This document shows positions 35,985 through 38,266 of a DNA stretch of 38,266 bases, in pieces. The position numbers and the translations under genes were made by a program. The stretch covers positions 1 through 38,266 of the IMG/VR virus record IMGVR_UViG_3300020477_000066; one strand, written 5' to 3'. The notes under the pieces are model-generated. The model was given only the letters and a program-made list of their open reading frames with translations. It did not search any database and was not told the origin of the DNA. The DNA comes from a virus. Within the stretch, counting starts at the first letter, position 1. The number at the start of each line of letters is the position of its first letter.

Positions 35985-37575
35985 TGTCGTTCTCCCTTTC
36001 AAACTGCCGTTTGCTGTCAGCTAGCTCGCGCATATCGCGGGCGGTCCATCCATCTGGCAGCCCTTCGGCTTCTGGCGCGATGGCGCGCAGTGGCTGCACA
36101 GCCAGCATCGCCAAGCTTGCCGCGTAGTCGCAGTGTCTTCCATCTGCGGTCTGCGGCAGGTCGACTCGAATCCCGACCTGCGTGACCACCCTGCGCACCC
36201 GTTTCAAATCACCCATCACATGGCGGTCGTCGGGCAGCTCAATCTGCCCCGTATCCACGAGCGTCGCCAAGCTCGAGAAGTTCTCCACCTTGCTGCGGCT
36301 GGTGACCGTCTGCTCATCGATGGCAAGACCATGCCGCCGCCCCAGTGCCTTGAGCGCATCGGCGGCATACTGATCACTAATGACGCGTTTGACCCGGTAG
36401 GGGCGCAGCACCTTGCCAATCTGGATCAAGACATCTTCAGGATCCAACGGGTGCGCCACCGAGCCCTGCCACTGGCGCGCCATGACAACCTGCAGAAATT
36501 TCTCCACGCTGCCGTCTTCGTTCTGGCGCTCTGCCTGCGTACCCACCACCAGCGTCCACGCGTTGGCTCGCGTAGCAGGATCCATAACAGCCACGTAATG
36601 GTGCCGGTCCTTGGCCCCAATCGTCAGCGGCTCCTTGCGCGCAATCTTCTCGAGCGTCGCCGTCGTAAACAAGCTCGACTCGACATCCGCAAACTCGCCC
36701 AGCACATCTGTGCGGTACACCTTCTCATTGCGCTTCTTGATGTCCGCAACGCGCTCCTGGGTCCAAAAATATGGATTGAGGTGGTCCGCCCGCGAACGTA
36801 TGACCACCAGCGCCCTCGTGGGTTTGCCCCAGTGCTCCTTCTGCGTTTCGTAGGCCGGGCCAAACGGCGCCCACGGGGAACCAATATCCACCAGCTGCGC
36901 GCCCGGCAGCAGACGCCCCATCACCGCGTCAATCATGTCATCCAGGTTCACGACCGCGCCCGCATCCGCGCCCACCATGCGAGGGGACTCGTCGAAAATA
37001 CACCCCGCACTCCAACGCGCTACCAGCGTCGCGCCCGCTCGAGACCCCGCCACCACCTTCACCTCCACAGCCTTGCCGCTAGGGTGCTGGATCAAAACAC
37101 TGTCAGACGTAGGCTCGCCCAACAACAACGGCGCCATCGCCTCCGTCGCACGAATGTTGCCCACCAAATGCTGGTAAATCACCTTTGCAAGGTCCACCTG
37201 CAAGCTCACCACGCTCACACGCGGCACCTCGCCAGGACCCAACTTCGCCATGTCAACACGCTGCGTGCAGCACCACGCAATCGCCGCAGCAAGCAAACTC
37301 TTGCCCGTACGAATCCCCGCCAACAACTGAACACGCGCGGGCATACCCTTAGGCGGCTTGCCACCACCTAGCGCCAACGTCACATGTGGATGGTCCGCCA
37401 ACTCGCCCAGCGGCTCCCCATCAAAAATACGACAAATCGCCGTCTGCAGCGGCGACATCTGAGCACCCACGTGCCCCAACCACGATCCAAAGACGCTCTC
37501 CAGCGACGTCAGGTTCTGACGCGCGGCCAATTGCAGAGCGTATTGCTCTATGGCTTCAAGCTCTTCGGGGGTCAT
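35923..37575 (-). CDS. terL: Terminase large subunit
   Basis: A 550-residue packaging motor starting at ATG 37575 (MTPEELEAIEQYALQLAARQ). The ATPase half has Walker A GIRTGKS (residues 87-93), with an arginine inside the P-loop, and Walker B GCIFDE (Asp195, Glu196). The RNase H-like nuclease half shows Asp332 in AVMDPATRA, Asp401 in ISDQYAADAL and Asp483 in HCDYAASLAM, the expected metal-binding triad. It cuts and pumps concatemeric DNA through the portal. No ribosome binding site is obvious at the ATG, and 333 noncoding bases with strong secondary structure separate it from terS. Confidence 0.93.
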   Translation of the reverse strand: MTPEELEAIEQYALQLAARQNLTSLESVFGSWLGHVGAQMSPLQTAICRIFDGEPLGELADHPHVTLALGGGKPPKGMPARVQLLAGIRTGKSLLAAAIAWCCTQRVDMAKLGPGEVPRVSVVSLQVDLAKVIYQHLVGNIRATEAMAPLLLGEPTSDSVLIQHPSGKAVEVKVVAGSRAGATLVARWSAGCIFDESPRMVGADAGAVVNLDDMIDAVMGRLLPGAQLVDIGSPWAPFGPAYETQKEHWGKPTRALVVIRSRADHLNPYFWTQERVADIKKRNEKVYRTDVLGEFADVESSLFTTATLEKIARKEPLTIGAKDRHHYVAVMDPATRANAWTLVVGTQAERQNEDGSVEKFLQVVMARQWQGSVAHPLDPEDVLIQIGKVLRPYRVKRVISDQYAADALKALGRRHGLAIDEQTVTSRSKVENFSSLATLVDTGQIELPDDRHVMGDLKRVRRVVTQVGIRVDLPQTADGRHCDYAASLAMLAVQPLRAIAPEAEGLPDGWTARDMRELADSKRQFERENDNGKKRKWRTVGRVRKSRFSD

Positions 37576-37908
37576 TTATATCTGCTATGGTCTCGGTTTT
37601 TGTTTGTGAAAATATATCTTCCCGGCTTGCCGCCGGAGGGCACGGGGTGCCATCCGGAGGGGGGTGTACACCCCCTAGCCAACCACGGTCCGCAGCCGGT
37701 CGCTTGCCCATGGCAAGCTGGTCCTGTTGCAACGCCTGGAGCCTGTCGCGTCGTTTCGCTCCGCCACAAGCCAGCGCACAGTGTGGTGCCACTGGCTGTG
37801 ACAGACAGCCAAGCCAGCAGTTGCTAGCGTGCGATTGGCCATGATATTGCGGATTGCGTCTTGCGGTGTCGTCCTCATACGAATAACATAAGTCGCGACT
37901 TGCACCGG
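37576..37908. other. Noncoding, highly structured terS-terL gap
   Basis: No gene is convincingly supported in this 333-base gap. Open frames here lack start signals and look like low-complexity Arg/Pro/Cys translations. In the late region almost all other genes overlap, so the gap stands out. It contains at least four inverted repeats: 37622-37636 (CCGGC/GCCGG), 37633-37657, 37660-37675 and 37702-37718 (GCTTGCC, CAT, GGCAAGC), plus a GCCAG/CTGGC pair near 37770-37800 and an AT-rich stretch at 37575-37620. Candidate roles are the packaging-initiation site, a late regulatory element, or a degraded inserted element. Confidence 0.5.
37633..37675. other. Adjacent hairpin and perfect palindrome
   Basis: CCGGAGGGCAC (37633-37643) pairs with GTGCCATCCGG (37647-37657) with one mismatch around a three-base loop, and is followed two bases later by the perfect 16-bp palindrome GGGGGTGTACACCCCC (37660-37675). 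These are stable as DNA or RNA structures and lie about 60-100 bases upstream of the terL start. Confidence 0.75.
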
Positions 37909-38266
37909 TCAACCCTTGTCGGCGCTTTTCTTTTCAATAGCCGGCACAGTGTTTGCATCGACTACGACTTTGCGCTCGCTACGTACAGCACGCAGCGCGG
38001 CTAGCAGCGCGGCTTCCCTGTCTTCCGCACTGCGCGTAGCAAGCTCGGGTGCGCTGCTGTCGACCAGCACGGCTTGCACGGGTTTGCCCAGCGAGCGGTC
38101 AAGGATGGCCTTGGCAGCTTTCAGCTTGATTGAGTCATCGTCCGATTCGAGCAACATGCGCAAGGTTCGCATTGCGTGCACAGTCATCTCGCCACGCACT
38201 TCAGACAGCGCCAGACGCTGCGATTGTGTGTTCGTTTGGCGAGCTGCGGCGATGGCTTTCCTGCTG
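37909..38266 (-). CDS. terS: Small terminase subunit (runs off the window)
   Basis: The C-terminal 118 residues of the small terminase subunit; the true start is at GTG 108 after circular joining. In frame it reads SRKAIAAARQTNTQSQRLAL, then SEVRGEMTVHAMRTLRMLLE, LKAAKAILDRSLGKPVQAVL and a charged end. The helical TLR..L....D...KL.AA..ILDR..GKP pattern is widespread in small terminase subunits and related phage DNA-binding proteins. A GTG at 38199 is an internal codon, not the start. It should recognise the packaging site, possibly in the structured gap that follows. Confidence reflects the pattern plus its place before terL. Confidence 0.75.
   Translation of the reverse strand, partial: SRKAIAAARQTNTQSQRLALSEVRGEMTVHAMRTLRMLLESDDDSIKLKAAKAILDRSLGKPVQAVLVDSSAPELATRSAEDREAALLAALRAVRSERKVVVDANTVPAIEKKSADKG
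38167..38266. repeat. Terminal direct repeat, right copy
   Basis: Same sequence as bases 1-100 with three differences, all synonymous in the terS frame. Joining the two ends here restores one continuous terS gene and a circular map. Confidence 0.95.

Larger units (their letters stand above)
1..38266. mobile_element. Complete temperate podovirus-type phage genome
   Basis: The window holds a full phage gene complement: TerS and TerL, portal, scaffold, capsid, short-tail adaptor, nozzle-like protein, internal virion proteins, lysis genes, a replication module, recombination genes, repressors and an integrase. No host housekeeping gene is present. The two ends share a 100-base sequence, so the molecule closes into a circle (circularly permuted genome, excised circle or assembly overlap). 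Podovirus morphology is inferred from the adaptor and nozzle-like genes together with the lack of any tape-measure, major tail or tail-terminator gene. Temperate lifestyle is inferred from the integrase, attP-like tRNA fragment and divergent regulator pair. Host is not determinable from the sequence alone. Confidence 0.9.

Noticed and set aside
36133-37371. 412-codon plus-strand frame antisense to terL
   Set aside because: Shadow of terL in a GC-rich gene; low-complexity Arg/His/Gln translation.
37675-37905. 76-residue or 118-residue proteins in the terS-terL gap
   Set aside because: Competing frames with Cys/Arg/Pro-rich, low-complexity translations and no ribosome binding site; the DNA palindromes explain the sequence better.
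38197-38199. GTG at 38199 as the start of terS
   Set aside because: The frame continues upstream through the contig end with clearly coding sequence (SRKAIAAARQTNTQSQRLAL) to a GTG at base 108 on the circular map.

Overview
The window looks like one complete genome of a temperate, podovirus-type tailed phage (Caudoviricetes). It is GC-rich and densely packed. The first and last 100 bases are the same sequence apart from three substitutions, so the contig closes into a circle inside the small terminase gene. The virion gene set (terminase, portal, scaffold, capsid, short-tail adaptor, nozzle-like protein, four internal-virion-type proteins, no tape measure or tail-tube genes) indicates a short-tailed particle. 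A tyrosine integrase, a repressor-type switch and a tRNA-Arg-derived attachment site indicate lysogeny. The host is not identified. A Shine-Dalgarno-using, GC-rich bacterium, probably Gram-negative, fits best; the tRNA fragment is the best handle for finding it.

Layout. (1) Bases 686-2670, plus strand: a compact early operon of small proteins chained by ATGA-type overlaps, including an XRE-type DNA-binding protein, followed by about 530 bases of noncoding DNA with two 37-bp repeats and a large G/C hairpin. (2) 3204-4957: small unknown genes, a LDW(I/L)xFGxG-type HTH regulator and a 251-residue unknown protein. (3) 4950-9174, minus strand: the replication module, with a Cro-like HTH protein, SF2 helicase, VRR-type nuclease, PrimPol-like primase and RepA/AAA_25 ATPase. 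(4) 9172-9266: a divergent lambda-like switch. (5) 9267-14151, plus strand: the second HTH regulator (paralogous to the one at 3778), Cys-rich small proteins, a predicted lipoprotein, an ERF annealing protein, a RecB/Cas4-like nuclease, SSB, and the integrase with attP just behind it. (6) 14362-38266 and on to base 430, minus strand: the late region. In transcription order this runs from an 86-residue unknown protein through TerS, TerL, portal, scaffold, capsid, adaptor, nozzle-like protein and internal virion proteins to a LamG-like putative receptor-binding protein, a lytic transglycosylase, membrane proteins and a three-domain lysin.

How it works together. The switch at 9.2 kb probably chooses between leftward replication genes and rightward repressor, recombination and integrase genes. 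Several plus-strand promoters place the start codon where transcription should begin, so leaderless translation appears to be a theme. Replication seems to rely on a phage primase and helicases with a host polymerase, because no DNA polymerase gene is present. Late genes are almost all translationally coupled.

Points most worth a second look are the leaderless promoters, the paralogous regulators, the structured TerS-TerL gap, a 262-bp two-frame overlap between a transglycosylase and another gene, the lectin-like/CHAP/GH25 lysin, and the synonymous variation between the two contig ends.
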